This document shows positions 32,623-42,440 of a stretch of 64,000 nucleotides of DNA, one piece after another. The position numbers and the translations under genes are program-made. The DNA is from Paenibacillaceae bacterium (GTDB taxonomy: Bacteria; Bacillota; Clostridia; Lachnospirales; Lachnospiraceae), in NCBI GenBank assembly GCA_015057705.1, contig SVDU01000006.1:62001-126000 (forward strand), written 5' to 3'. Each line of letters begins with the position of its first letter. Position 1 is the first letter of the stretch. Under the pieces are notes generated by a model. The model searched no databases, was not told the origin of the DNA, and was given only the letters and a program-made list of their open reading frames with translations.

Positions 32623-34419
32623 TTATTCAGACTCTGTTTCTTCACTTACTTTAATTCCAAGATCTACCAGCTGTTTGGGATCTACAGGAGCCGGTGCCTC
32701 AGACATTAAGCAGGAGGCATCTTTTACTTTCGGGAATGCAATTACGTCACGGATGCTGTCTGCTCCAACCATCAGCATGATTACACGGTCAAGACCATAA
32801 GCCAGTCCTGCGTGTGGCGGTACACCGTATTTAAATGCATCTAACAGGAAGCCGAACTGCTCATTTGCCTGCTCTTTGGTAAAGCCCAGTACTTCGAACA
32901 TCTTAGACTGAATATCGCCCTGGTGGATACGGACAGATCCGCCGCCTAACTCTGTACCGTTTAACACGATATCATAAGCTTTTGCGCGTACAGCCCCTGG
33001 ATTGGTATCGATCAGAGCCCAGTCTTCTTCCATAGGCATGGTAAATGGGTGGTGCATGGCTGTAAAGCGTCCCTGTTCCTCGGAATACTCAAGTAATGGG
33101 AATTCAGTTACCCATAAGAATTTAAATACATCCTTCTTTAAGAGATCTAACTGTCTTGCCAGTTCCAGACGCAGGTTACCCAGCACGTCAAAGACAACCT
33201 TGTCTCTGTCTGCAGCAAATAACAGAAGATCTCCTGGCTGTCCATCCATAGCGTCTGCCAGTGTCTTAAGCTCTTCTTCTGACATAAATTTGGAGAAAGA
33301 ACATTTGTAAGTTCCGTCTTCATTGACTGCCAGATAAGCAAGACCTTTCGCACCGAAGCCCTTTGCATAGTCTACAAGAGCATCGATCTTTTTCCTTGGC
33401 ATAGCTCCCTGTCCCTTTGCATTAATACCGCGGACAGATCCACCGTTCTCTAAGGCTCCCTTAAATACAGCAAACTCGGTATCCTTAACTACCTCAGATA
33501 CGTTTTTCAGTTCCATTCCAAAACGCATATCCGGTTTGTCAGAACCAAAACGATCCATGGCTTCTCTCCAGGTCATACGTGTAATCGGAAGCTCCAGATC
33601 GAAATTGCAGATTTCCTTAAACAGCTTTTTTAACAGTCTCTCATTAACTGCCAGTACATCTTCCACATCTACAAAGGACAGCTCCATATCGATCTGTGTG
33701 AATTCCGGCTGTCTGTCTGCACGTAAGTCTTCGTCACGGTAGCATCTTGCCAGCTGGAAATAACGGTCATAGCCAGAGCACATAAGCAGCTGTTTAAAAA
33801 GCTGGGGGGACTGGGGAAGGGCATAAAAGGAACCGGGATGAACACGGCTTGGCACCAGATAATCTCTTGCACCTTCCGGCGTGCTCTTAATGAGAGTCGG
33901 AGTCTCGATCTCTAAAAAGCCTTCCTCTGCCAGAAATGCTCTTGTTAAGGTAGCAACCTGGCTTCTGATCATGATATTCTTCTGAATGTCCGGTCTTCTT
34001 AAATCCAGATAACGGTATTTCAGTCTCAGTTCTTCTTTTGTTTTGCTGTTTTCCTCAACTGGGAAAGGAGGCGTTTCAGATTCCGAGAGAATTCTCAGGC
34101 TTTTGGCACGTACTTCAATGGCGCCGGTCGCCAGATTCTCATTCACACCGCCTGAGCGGTTCTCTACCACGCCGGTAACAGCGATAACAAACTCACTTCT
34201 CAGTTTTTCTGCTTTTGCAAAATTCTCTGCTTGGCAATCACTTTCTTCGAAGATGATCTGCAGAATTCCGGAACGGTCTCTTAAATCAACGAAAATAATT
34301 CCGCCCTTATTTCTGCTTTTCTGAACCCAGCCCATTACTGTCACTTCATTTCCTGCACAGGCTGCTGTAACTTCCGTACATCTATGGGATCTTTTTAAAC
34401 CCAACATTGACTCTGCCAT
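32623..34419 (-). CDS. aspS: Aspartyl-tRNA synthetase
   Basis: The 598-residue enzyme charges tRNA-Asp (and possibly tRNA-Asn) with aspartate. The N-terminal OB-fold anticodon-binding domain reads VMGWVQKSRNKGGIIFVDLR. Class II motifs follow: FLEIETPTLIKSTPEGARDY, then LPQSPQLFKQLLM and RYFQLARCYRDEDLRADRQPE (motif 2). A GAD insert lies mid-protein and the end shows GLAYGLDRVIMLM (motif 3). Length is normal for the bacterial type. It follows hisS by 9 bases in the same transcript, an arrangement common in Firmicutes. Confidence 0.97.
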   Translation of the reverse strand: MAESMLGLKRSHRCTEVTAACAGNEVTVMGWVQKSRNKGGIIFVDLRDRSGILQIIFEESDCQAENFAKAEKLRSEFVIAVTGVVENRSGGVNENLATGAIEVRAKSLRILSESETPPFPVEENSKTKEELRLKYRYLDLRRPDIQKNIMIRSQVATLTRAFLAEEGFLEIETPTLIKSTPEGARDYLVPSRVHPGSFYALPQSPQLFKQLLMCSGYDRYFQLARCYRDEDLRADRQPEFTQIDMELSFVDVEDVLAVNERLLKKLFKEICNFDLELPITRMTWREAMDRFGSDKPDMRFGMELKNVSEVVKDTEFAVFKGALENGGSVRGINAKGQGAMPRKKIDALVDYAKGFGAKGLAYLAVNEDGTYKCSFSKFMSEEELKTLADAMDGQPGDLLLFAADRDKVVFDVLGNLRLELARQLDLLKKDVFKFLWVTEFPLLEYSEEQGRFTAMHHPFTMPMEEDWALIDTNPGAVRAKAYDIVLNGTELGGGSVRIHQGDIQSKMFEVLGFTKEQANEQFGFLLDAFKYGVPPHAGLAYGLDRVIMLMVGADSIRDVIAFPKVKDASCLMSEAPAPVDPKQLVDLGIKVSEETESE

Positions 34420-34428
34420 AATTTCCTC

Positions 34429-35697
34429 CTAATTTGTTTCCTTCAGTGCTTCTTTATAAAATTCCTTAAACTGGGTATATCCTTCTTTTATAAGGCTTTC
34501 CTTCTGGAACTTTTTATTTTTATTCATCTGGGATACCAGGACTGTCTTACCTTTGGCGCGCTCATTCATGGCCTCTTTCACTGCTTCATTCATGACCGCA
34601 TCACTCACACCCTTTTCAATCAGGAATGCAAACCGTTCTTCACTGCCAGGTACTGTAAACCCTTCTTCCATAAGAATGGTGATGATTCGTTCAAAACCAA
34701 TGGAAAATCCGCACGCAGGAGTATCCATACCAGTGAATTTTCCGATCATCTTGTCATAACGGCCGCCTCCGCCTACGGAACCTGGGAAACCGTCTACCAG
34801 AATCTCAAAAATAGTTCCTGTATAATAGGACATTCCACGTACCAGAGTGGGATCAAATTCGATCTTAAACTGACTGGTGGTAATAGCACTCACGCTGTCA
34901 ATAATAGCCGCCAGATTCTCTGCCTGCTCCGGATCCATGGCATCTTTTAATACTTCCTTTAAGCTTCTGACACCGGATGCGTCTCTGGTCACTGTCTCAA
35001 ACAGGGCTAAATAGTTATTGACATTCTCTTCTGGATAACCCGCTTCCTTTAATTCCCGGGCCACGCCATCCATACCAATCTTGTCCATCTTATCAAGAAT
35101 AATAAAAACCTGATCATAAGATTCTTCTGAAAATCCGCAGTGAGCTGCCATGCCCTTTAAGATATTACGGTCATTAATTCTTACCGTGTATCCTTTAAAT
35201 CCAATTTTTCCCAGGAGTGTGGTCGTCGCAAGAATCAGTTCGATCTCCGCCAGTCTGGTGGGATCTCCAAGGATATCGATGTCACACTGGACGAACTGTC
35301 TGAAACGTCCTCTCTGGGGACGGTCTGCTCTCCAGACACTTCCCATCTGCAGGGATTTAAAAGGAGCTGGTAAAACTGCTGCATTGTTGGAATAATATCT
35401 GGAAAGGGGAACTGTCAGATCATAACGCAGTCCGCTGTCAACCAGATCATTCTCCATCTGCGCTGTATCCAGATTCAGTTTTTCTCCCCGCTTCATAATC
35501 TTGAAAATCAGTTTTTCATTGTCGCCGCCCTGTTTGCTGCTTAAGTTCTCAATGTGTTCTACACAGGGAGTTTCAATGGAATTAAATCCAAATCCGCCGT
35601 ATGTCTCCCGAATCTGGTTCATTACATATTCCCGTACCTGCATTTCTGCAGGGAGTATGTCCTTCATTCCGGTAACCGGTTTCTTTTTTAATGACAT
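34429..35697 (-). CDS. hisS: Histidyl-tRNA synthetase
   Basis: The 422-residue class II synthetase charges tRNA-His. Marks are GMKDILPAEMQVREYV near the start, RYDLTVPLSRYY, the motif 2 stretch SVWRADRPQRGRFRQFVQCD, LVRGMSYYTGTIFEI (His-specific) and GFSIGFERIITIL (motif 3). The ATG at 35697 is chosen, with GGAG about 8 bases upstream and the alignment starting at once; a frame to 35745 adds 16 residues. It is followed directly by aspS and preceded by hemZ with 68 bases between. Confidence 0.96.
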   Translation of the reverse strand: MSLKKKPVTGMKDILPAEMQVREYVMNQIRETYGGFGFNSIETPCVEHIENLSSKQGGDNEKLIFKIMKRGEKLNLDTAQMENDLVDSGLRYDLTVPLSRYYSNNAAVLPAPFKSLQMGSVWRADRPQRGRFRQFVQCDIDILGDPTRLAEIELILATTTLLGKIGFKGYTVRINDRNILKGMAAHCGFSEESYDQVFIILDKMDKIGMDGVARELKEAGYPEENVNNYLALFETVTRDASGVRSLKEVLKDAMDPEQAENLAAIIDSVSAITTSQFKIEFDPTLVRGMSYYTGTIFEILVDGFPGSVGGGGRYDKMIGKFTGMDTPACGFSIGFERIITILMEEGFTVPGSEERFAFLIEKGVSDAVMNEAVKEAMNERAKGKTVLVSQMNKNKKFQKESLIKEGYTQFKEFYKEALKETN

Positions 35698-35765
35698 TTT
35701 TTTCACTCCGTTTTTTATATTTTCTATCTTTCCTGGAAATCGCAAATCATGCTTTCTATTTTAAA

Positions 35766-37220
35766 TTACATTTCTGATTTTGCAAGCATTTTTTCTTTTC
35801 TTTCTATCATTTCATCGATTCGGGCGATGTACTGTTCCACATCCTTAACATTTTCCACCCTCTCCAACCGGTTCTCCGATGGAAAAACAACTTTCGTGGT
35901 AGTTCCTGCCCCGCAGGCTGCTATGGTCTGCTTCTCCTCCATAATGAGGATGTTGTAGATACAGGCTTTTCCAGGGGCTGAATATCCCACATTCTCAAAG
36001 TTACCAGCCATATTTTTCTGTCGGTAGAGGTAGTAAGGCTCCTGCCCCATGCTCCGGGCGTAGGCTGCCGTTAAATCCACCATCTCCTGAGTTCCGGTGA
36101 TTTTCAAATCTCCGTATTGTTCCTTATACATATTAAGGCGGGCCGCCCGTTTAATTGCCAAAGTATGAACGGTGATGCCGTCTGGTCCCAGAGACTTAAT
36201 CTCTTCCATGGTCCGTCTTACATCTTCCATATCCTCCCCAGGCAGTCCGATAATTAAATCCATATTAATATTGTCAAAGCCCAAGGATCTGGCTAATAAA
36301 AATCGGTCCTTTACCATCTCAACAGTATGACGGCGGCCGATGATCTTAAGGGTCTCTTCTTTCATCGTCTGAGGATTTATGGAAATACGGGTTACACCAT
36401 ATTTCTTTAATACCTCAAGCTTCTCCTGTGTTATGCTGTCCGGTCTTCCTGCTTCTACTGTAAATTCTTTTACATTTGTGAAATCAAACGTATTCTTCAG
36501 CCTGGAGATCAGCGTTTCCAAATGCTCTGCACTGAGGGAAGTCGGTGTTCCGCCTCCAATATACACAGTGTCAAGAGTTTTTCCTGCCATTCGCCTGGCT
36601 GTAAACTCCATTTCTTTAAAAAGAGCTTCCAGGTAATCATCCATTCGCTTCTCCCACTGGCTGATGGGAAACGACGTGAAGGAACAGTAAAGACAGGTGG
36701 TGGGGCAGAAAGGAATTCCGATATAAAGGCTGTATCCGTTTTCATAGTCAATGTCTGACAGCAGATCTAACTCTTTTTTCGCAATTTCCAGACTTAAGTC
36801 CACCTTCTGGTCACTGGTTAAATACGTTTGTTTCATATAATCAAAAACTTCCTCTTCCCTGCTTCCGGAAAGAAGTTTTGTCATGGCTATTTTAACCGGG
36901 CGTATACCCGTAAGTGTTCCCCAGGGCAGCTCCCTGCCGGTCAGCTCTCCCGCCATACCATAAAGCATCCGCTTTATCCGGTTTTTGGTTTCAAAGCGGT
37001 CAGAAAAGTCCACCTTGGTTTCGGAAGCTTTTGTTATTCCCTGCTCCTTGTCTTCCAAACTTATGCGAAAGAAATCAACTCCAGTCACACCATGGACAAG
37101 GAGCCGGAAATCTTCATCGGTTTTCTCCTCATGAAGGAAACGTTCTCCCGGATAAAATGCCATAAGCAGTTCCCTGATATCCTGTTCAAAGGATTGATCA
37201 TCTAATATTAAACCTATCAT
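35766..37220 (-). CDS. hemZ: HemZ-type coproporphyrinogen dehydrogenase-like radical SAM protein
   Basis: The 484-residue protein has an N-terminal extension of about 160 residues, then a radical SAM core with IPFCPTTCLYCSFTSFPI, giving the CxxxCxxC cluster site, and YIGGGTPTSLSAEHLE, the HemN-family motif. It matches the HemZ branch common in Clostridia, annotated as oxygen-independent coproporphyrinogen III dehydrogenase. Biochemical activity of this branch is not well settled. It begins 9 bases after the MBL hydrolase gene, and the rel-MBL-hemZ-hisS-aspS order is familiar in Lachnospiraceae. Confidence 0.88.
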   Translation of the reverse strand: MIGLILDDQSFEQDIRELLMAFYPGERFLHEEKTDEDFRLLVHGVTGVDFFRISLEDKEQGITKASETKVDFSDRFETKNRIKRMLYGMAGELTGRELPWGTLTGIRPVKIAMTKLLSGSREEEVFDYMKQTYLTSDQKVDLSLEIAKKELDLLSDIDYENGYSLYIGIPFCPTTCLYCSFTSFPISQWEKRMDDYLEALFKEMEFTARRMAGKTLDTVYIGGGTPTSLSAEHLETLISRLKNTFDFTNVKEFTVEAGRPDSITQEKLEVLKKYGVTRISINPQTMKEETLKIIGRRHTVEMVKDRFLLARSLGFDNINMDLIIGLPGEDMEDVRRTMEEIKSLGPDGITVHTLAIKRAARLNMYKEQYGDLKITGTQEMVDLTAAYARSMGQEPYYLYRQKNMAGNFENVGYSAPGKACIYNILIMEEKQTIAACGAGTTTKVVFPSENRLERVENVKDVEQYIARIDEMIERKEKMLAKSEM

Positions 37221-37229
37221 TTTTAGTCC

Positions 37230-37874
37230 CTATCCTCTGTATAATGCCACCGGATTATACGATTTTTCATGACCGATGGTAGTAACGCTTCCATGTCCCG
37301 GATAAACCATGGTATCACCGGGAAGAGGGAACAGCTTTCCCCTGATGGAGCTTATAATTTTTAACTGGTCTCCTGTAGGAAAATCCGTACGTCCCAGGGA
37401 TTCTAAAAAGAGAGTATCCCCGCTGATTAATACGTCTTCCTCTTTCATATAGTAGCAGACACTGCCTTCTGTATGACCGGGAGTTGCGATCACATGGGCC
37501 GAAATCCCTGCAGCATCAATGATTTCCCCATCTGTCACGTAGCGATCTGCCTCTATGGAACACAGCCTTCCAATGTTTGTGGAAAGATTCACAGACGGAT
37601 CATTTAACAGCATTTTTTCATTTTCTCCAGCATAAATTACAATCTCCGGAAACGCCTGTTTTATCTCTTTGACTGCCATAATGTGATCAAAGTGGCCATG
37701 AGTAAGTAAAATGGCTTCCGGTGTTACAGACAGCTTCCTGCACTCCTCCAGAATAAATTCCCCTTCATCGCCGGGATCCACAATAATTGCCTTTTTTAAC
37801 TGCTCCCGGAAAATAATATAACAATTGGTACCAATCTGCCCTACCGGGTATGTTTTAATTCTGAAATCGCTCAT
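37230..37874 (-). CDS. MBL-fold metallohydrolase, glyoxalase II-like
   Basis: The 214-residue protein has the metallo-beta-lactamase fold: ILLTHGHFDHIMAVKEI carries the HxHxDH metal motif, VIATPGHTEGSVCYY a third His, LISGDTLFLESLGRTDFP the bridging Asp, and VYPGHG the last His. Length and motifs fit the glyoxalase II-like hydrolases found near rel and hemZ in Firmicutes. The likely job is thioester or other ester hydrolysis in the cytoplasm; the substrate is unknown. Confidence 0.9.
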   Translation of the reverse strand: MSDFRIKTYPVGQIGTNCYIIFREQLKKAIIVDPGDEGEFILEECRKLSVTPEAILLTHGHFDHIMAVKEIKQAFPEIVIYAGENEKMLLNDPSVNLSTNIGRLCSIEADRYVTDGEIIDAAGISAHVIATPGHTEGSVCYYMKEEDVLISGDTLFLESLGRTDFPTGDQLKIISSIRGKLFPLPGDTMVYPGHGSVTTIGHEKSYNPVALYRG

Positions 37875-37915
37875 ATTCTTATCTCCTGTTTCAATCGTTC
37901 ACATTAATCTGCCCG

Positions 37916-38989
37916 TTAAATAGTAAATACCGGAATATCCGTTCCATACAAAAGCTTTGCCTGATAATAATCTGCATACTCCATGAAAAGAATATTGTCT
38001 TCACATCTTGTGGTTATGAAGAAGTCAGCCGCCGCAAACAGACACCTGATATCATCTTCCATTGTGCCCATTCTTACTATAATTTCTCTGCCGTCTGCCT
38101 CCAGTTCCTCTGACACCGCTAAAACCTGCCGGTATCCCTCTTCACCGGCAGAAGGACTGATATATAAGTAAAGCCTGGTATCTGCAGGACTTAACGCCGC
38201 ATATTCCGTTAAAATCCTTTTCCATAGGGAAAATGGACTTAAATAATCTGCAATCAGAAGAATCGTCTTCTTGTCTGTTTTTGGAATCACCGGATTTATC
38301 TGATCCCAGTCTTCTATCGGATCAAACTTCTCAATGAAATCTTCAGCTGACAGCAGAAACTCCTTCTGATTTTCTATCAGCTTCTCCTCTGTCCAGTTCC
38401 ACCAGGCGATTCGGTTTAAAGCTCTTCTCTGCTCCTCATCAAACCGGTATCCAATGATTTTAGCCGGATTTCCACCCACCATTGCGTAGGCAGGCACAGA
38501 TTTTGTGACCACACTCTCAGCTCCGATCACCGCTCCGTTGTGAATGGAAACACCACTCATAATCGTCGCCCCATTGCCAATCCAGACATCATTTCCAATA
38601 AGTACGGAGCCTTTTCGTTTCGTTCTGTCAGGAAGCGCCATAGTCATAAAAGACGGACTCCCCTGAAAAATGGATTTGTAATTATGATTCAAATTAACAA
38701 GAAATGTAATTTTATCAGCAAGGGCGCAGTACTTTCCGATCTGTACACAGTGAACCCCTTGTGCAACGTTAAAGTTTAATCCTGACTGTATTTCCGCACC
38801 CACGATATAGCTGTCCTTATCGATCTGCATAAAAGGGAAACGTTCCTCGACGCCTGTAACAGGCATGGTAAGTCTGTTTAAACTTTTCACTGTCTGTGGA
38901 AGATATTTCACGGGATATACCACGGTCCACAACACCTTTCTGAATAAAAAGAGAAAAACTGCGTTATCCCGCAGTCCTCTCAATGTCAA
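37916..38989 (-). CDS. Hexapeptide (left-handed beta-helix) acyltransferase with extra C-terminal domain
   Basis: The 357-residue frame has two parts. Residues 60-200 form a left-handed beta-helix acetyltransferase of the xenobiotic acetyltransferase type: VLIGNDVWIGNGATIMSGVS, IHNGAVIGAESVVTKSVP, YAMVGGNPAKIIGYRF. Residues 215-357 are an unassigned alpha/beta domain (TILLIADYLSPFSLWKRIL, CLFAAADFFITTRCEDNILF) that resembles the C-terminal half of a GT-B protein. The start is unclear: the longest frame begins with TTG at 38989, inside the rel gene, and no Met with a good ribosome site is near. The gene sits between rel and the MBL gene, where relatives usually have none or dtd. Confidence 0.72.
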   Translation of the reverse strand: MTLRGLRDNAVFLFLFRKVLWTVVYPVKYLPQTVKSLNRLTMPVTGVEERFPFMQIDKDSYIVGAEIQSGLNFNVAQGVHCVQIGKYCALADKITFLVNLNHNYKSIFQGSPSFMTMALPDRTKRKGSVLIGNDVWIGNGATIMSGVSIHNGAVIGAESVVTKSVPAYAMVGGNPAKIIGYRFDEEQRRALNRIAWWNWTEEKLIENQKEFLLSAEDFIEKFDPIEDWDQINPVIPKTDKKTILLIADYLSPFSLWKRILTEYAALSPADTRLYLYISPSAGEEGYRQVLAVSEELEADGREIIVRMGTMEDDIRCLFAAADFFITTRCEDNILFMEYADYYQAKLLYGTDIPVFTI

Positions 38990-41288
38990 TTACACCTTCG
39001 ATTTGTCTCAGTTTATCAACCAGTTTTCCAAGCTCTTCCACACCATGAGTCTCAAAGGTCATGGTAATGGTAGCTTTCCCCTGTTTGTTGGTTCTGGAAT
39101 TCATGGAAGTGATATCAATCTGCCTCTCAGTAAATACCTTGGAAATATCAACAAACATACCGATTCTGTTATTGGCAAAAATTTTGATTTCCGTAGAATA
39201 ACGTTCTTTTGTATTGTCCCCTTCCGGCTCCTGCCACTCTGCATCGATTAAGCGGTTTCTCTCATCTTCCGGAAGATTTAAAACATTGACGCAGTCTGTT
39301 CTGTGAATGGAAATGCCTCTTCCTCTGGTTACAAAGCCTACAATCTCATCGCCTGGCACAGGAGAACAGCATTTGGAGAAACGGACCGCAAGATCGTGGA
39401 TTCCCTTAACAACAATTCCGCTTCCGGAACGTCTCTTAATTGGAAGTCTGCTGCCCATATCCTCAATGTCATTTAATATGGTGGTGTCAGTTACATCTTT
39501 CTTTAATTTCTTATCCTTTTCATCCACCATCTTATTGATGACCTGGCCTTCTTTCAGACCGCCGTGGCCAATGGATGCAAGCACAGAATCCCAGTCCCGG
39601 AAGGCATAACGCTTCATTACCTTGCTCTGATATTCCGGTTTGTTAATCTCTGAATAATTAATTCCTTTGGCCTTACAGTAGCGGTCCACCATCTCCTTGC
39701 CCCGGAGAATATTGTCTTCTTTCAGCTCTGTCTTAAACCATTGGTTGATTTTATTTTTTGCCTGGGTGCTTTTCACCACATTCAGCCAGTCCCGGCTTGG
39801 GCCTTTGCTGTTCTGAGAGGTGATGATCTCCACCTGGTCCCCGTTTTCAATGACATATTCAATGTTCACCAGCTTGCCGTTGACTCTGGCACCCACCATC
39901 TTATTTCCTACTGCGCTGTGGATGGAGTATGCAAAATCAATGGGCGTTGAACCGCTGGGAAGATTCTTCACATCACCTGACGGAGTAAAACAGTAAACAC
40001 TGTCGGAGAAAAGATCTAAGTCACCCTTAACCATATTTAAGAATTCCTTGTTGTCGGACATGTCCTTCTGCCATTCTAAAATCTGGCGGAGCCAGCTTAA
40101 CTTCTCCTGTTCTTTGCCTGCCGCAACCTGACCGCTTCCGCTCTCTTTATACTTCCAGTGAGCCGCAATTCCGTATTCAGCTGTACGGTGCATCTCATAC
40201 GTACGGATCTGAATTTCAAAGGGCTGGCCGTTGTTGCCGATCAGTGTTGTATGAAGGGACTGGTACATGTTGGGTTTGGGCATGGCGATATAATCCTTGA
40301 AACGCCCGGGGATAGGTTTATACAGTTCGTGAATTACACCAAGTGCAGCGTAACAGTCTTTTACGTTGTCAACAATAATTCGCACTGCGAACAGGTCATA
40401 GATCTGATCCAGTGTTTTATTCTGGTTGACCATTTTTTTATAGATGCTGAAGAAATGTTTGACACGTCCGTCCACTCTGGCATCAATTCCAGCTTCCTTT
40501 AAATGTTCTTCCACCTCATCAACAATGCTTTTTACAAAGTATTCTCTGGCATCTTTTTTTAGTGATATTTTTTCTGCCAGCTCATAATAGGTGTCCGGCT
40601 CTAAGTATTTTAAAGACAGATCATCCAGTTCGATTTTAATTTTGGAAATACCAAGACGATGGGCAATGGGAGCATAGATCTCCATGGTCTCCTTTGCCTT
40701 TTCCTTCTGCTTTTCCGGCCTCATGTACTGAAGTGTCCGCATATTGTGAAGACGGTCGGACAGCTTGATAATAATGACCCGAATGTCCTTCGCCATGGCT
40801 AAGAACATCTTTCTTAAATTCTCCGCCTGAATCTCCATCTTATCCATAGACCAGGAAATCTGGGTCAGTTTGGTGACTCCGTCTACTAAAAGAGCCACCT
40901 CTTCCCCAAACTCTGCCTTTAGTTCATCTAAGGACATAATGGTATCCTCTACCACATCATGGAGGATACCTGCAGCAATGGTCTCTTTATCCATCTCTAA
41001 ATCGGCCAGAATGATGGCAACACAAAGAGGATGAATAATGTAGGGTTCACCGGATTTGCGCACCTGGTCCTTATGGGCATCGGCTGCGATATGATAGGCT
41101 TTTTCTATCATGGAAATATCATCAGACGGGTGATATCTCTTTATGCTCGCAACCAGTTCTTCATAAAGGGCTTGCGGACTTGTAAAATCAGCGGGCGCCT
41201 CCAGATCAATGTCTACTTTCTTCATTTCTTTATGTTCTTTATCGAATTCAGTCACCTTGTTTTTCTCCATCATTGGATTATCTGCCAT
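38964..41288 (-). CDS. rel: Bifunctional (p)ppGpp synthetase/hydrolase Rel
   Basis: The 774-residue protein is a long RelA/SpoT homologue. In order: an HD hydrolase domain with AAGILHDVVEDT (metal HD pair kept, so hydrolase likely active), the synthetase domain with VRIIVDNVKDCYAALGVIH and FKDYIAMPKPNMYQSLHTTL, a TGS domain (DLFSDSVYCFTPSGDVKNLP), a zinc-finger-like region (RFSKCCSPVPGDEIVGFVTR) and a C-terminal ACT domain. It controls the stringent response. Its ATG follows AAAAAGGTG. The add gene lies 46-54 bases upstream on the same strand. Confidence 0.96.
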   Translation of the reverse strand: MADNPMMEKNKVTEFDKEHKEMKKVDIDLEAPADFTSPQALYEELVASIKRYHPSDDISMIEKAYHIAADAHKDQVRKSGEPYIIHPLCVAIILADLEMDKETIAAGILHDVVEDTIMSLDELKAEFGEEVALLVDGVTKLTQISWSMDKMEIQAENLRKMFLAMAKDIRVIIIKLSDRLHNMRTLQYMRPEKQKEKAKETMEIYAPIAHRLGISKIKIELDDLSLKYLEPDTYYELAEKISLKKDAREYFVKSIVDEVEEHLKEAGIDARVDGRVKHFFSIYKKMVNQNKTLDQIYDLFAVRIIVDNVKDCYAALGVIHELYKPIPGRFKDYIAMPKPNMYQSLHTTLIGNNGQPFEIQIRTYEMHRTAEYGIAAHWKYKESGSGQVAAGKEQEKLSWLRQILEWQKDMSDNKEFLNMVKGDLDLFSDSVYCFTPSGDVKNLPSGSTPIDFAYSIHSAVGNKMVGARVNGKLVNIEYVIENGDQVEIITSQNSKGPSRDWLNVVKSTQAKNKINQWFKTELKEDNILRGKEMVDRYCKAKGINYSEINKPEYQSKVMKRYAFRDWDSVLASIGHGGLKEGQVINKMVDEKDKKLKKDVTDTTILNDIEDMGSRLPIKRRSGSGIVVKGIHDLAVRFSKCCSPVPGDEIVGFVTRGRGISIHRTDCVNVLNLPEDERNRLIDAEWQEPEGDNTKERYSTEIKIFANNRIGMFVDISKVFTERQIDITSMNSRTNKQGKATITMTFETHGVEELGKLVDKLRQIEGVIDIERTAG

Positions 41289-41342
41289 ATGCCGTCACCT
41301 TTTTGTAACAATTTTGTTTTCACCGATTTTTAAACGTAGTTA

Positions 41343-42335
41343 TCATACATTATACGTATTGTTGTCGAAAAAAGCAATTATTTTTTCTTTCTCTTCCTGT
41401 CCGATAAATGCGGCTTCCAGTGCATAACGATTCATCTGTCTTAAATCCGCTTCTGTAAAACCCATATGTTTTTGAATTAGTTCTGCTTCTTTTTCAAGAG
41501 TCGTATCTGATACCGTCATATTATCCGTATTATAGGTTACCGGGATTCCCCAGTCATAAAAAGCTTTCAATGGGTGCTGATCAATAGAAGGAACCGCTTT
41601 TGTCTGAAGATTGCTGATCACGCACATCTCTAAGGTAATTTTTTCCTTTTTTAAGAGGTCCATACAGGATTCTGACTGAATTGCAGCACAACCATGTCCG
41701 ATTCTCTTTGCTCCATAGGAAACTGCTTTTATAATATTCTCGCAGTCTCCGCATTCTCCTGCATGTATGGTAAATGGAATATTTTTCTGTCCCGCTCTTT
41801 TAAAAAGAGGTTCAAAATGAGCCATGGGAACAAGGCCTTCCGGTCCTGCAATATCAACACCCACAACGCCCTTGCCAAGATAGGAAGAAGCCAGCTCAAA
41901 GGTCTCCTCATTCTCTTTATCGGAACCGTTCACCATAGAGCAAAGTAAAAGCCCTGCTTTTAAAGCAGTCCCTTCCATGCCTCTGTTCATTCCTTTAATG
42001 ACGGCTTCTAAAATTCGTTCCTTTGAAAGTCCTTTTCTCATATGAAGCTGAGGTGCAAAACGGATTTCACTGTAAATAAGTCCCTGGGCTGCAAGGTTCC
42101 TGGTTAAATCCTCACATGCCAGTGTCAGAGCTTCTTCTGTCTGCAGAAGCTGCCCTGGTAAATCAAAACATTTCAAATAATCCACAAGGCTTTCACAGTT
42201 TTCCCCCACTGATACACTATCCTTTATATCCTGTCCTTCAAAATCATATCCAATCTGCGCTGCTAAAAGTCTTACCACGTCAATCGATAAAGACCCATCC
42301 AGATGCAGATGGAGGTCAGTTTCCGGTCGCTTCAT
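41343..42335 (-). CDS. add: Adenosine deaminase
   Basis: The 330-residue enzyme converts adenosine to inosine. It begins ETDLHLHLDGSLSIDVV (zinc HxH), with FTIHAGECGDCENI, the KRIGHGCAA block and YNTDNMTVSD (zinc Asp). The ATG at 42335 is preferred because AAGGAGGGATCATT precedes it and the zinc motif follows; a frame to 42392 adds 19 residues. Length is typical. It is read toward rel with only 54 bases between, so the two may share transcripts. An adenine deaminase activity cannot be excluded. Confidence 0.88.
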   Translation of the reverse strand: MKRPETDLHLHLDGSLSIDVVRLLAAQIGYDFEGQDIKDSVSVGENCESLVDYLKCFDLPGQLLQTEEALTLACEDLTRNLAAQGLIYSEIRFAPQLHMRKGLSKERILEAVIKGMNRGMEGTALKAGLLLCSMVNGSDKENEETFELASSYLGKGVVGVDIAGPEGLVPMAHFEPLFKRAGQKNIPFTIHAGECGDCENIIKAVSYGAKRIGHGCAAIQSESCMDLLKKEKITLEMCVISNLQTKAVPSIDQHPLKAFYDWGIPVTYNTDNMTVSDTTLEKEAELIQKHMGFTEADLRQMNRYALEAAFIGQEEKEKIIAFFDNNTYNV

Positions 42336-42363
42336 AATGATCCCTCCTTCATTCAATGGAAAT

Positions 42364-42392
42364 ATTCTATCATATAATAAGGAAAGCAACAA
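42364..42392 (-). promoter_or_regulatory. Possible sigma-A promoter of add
   Basis: On the minus strand TTGTTG (42387-42392), 17 bases, TAGAAT (42364-42369). The -10 matches 5 of 6 and the -35 matches 3 of 6. It lies about 30 bases before the add ATG. Confidence 0.42.
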
Positions 42393-42440
42393 TTATTTAT
42401 TTTGACATTCACTTTCTTTTCTAATGCAGGGAGATAATTC

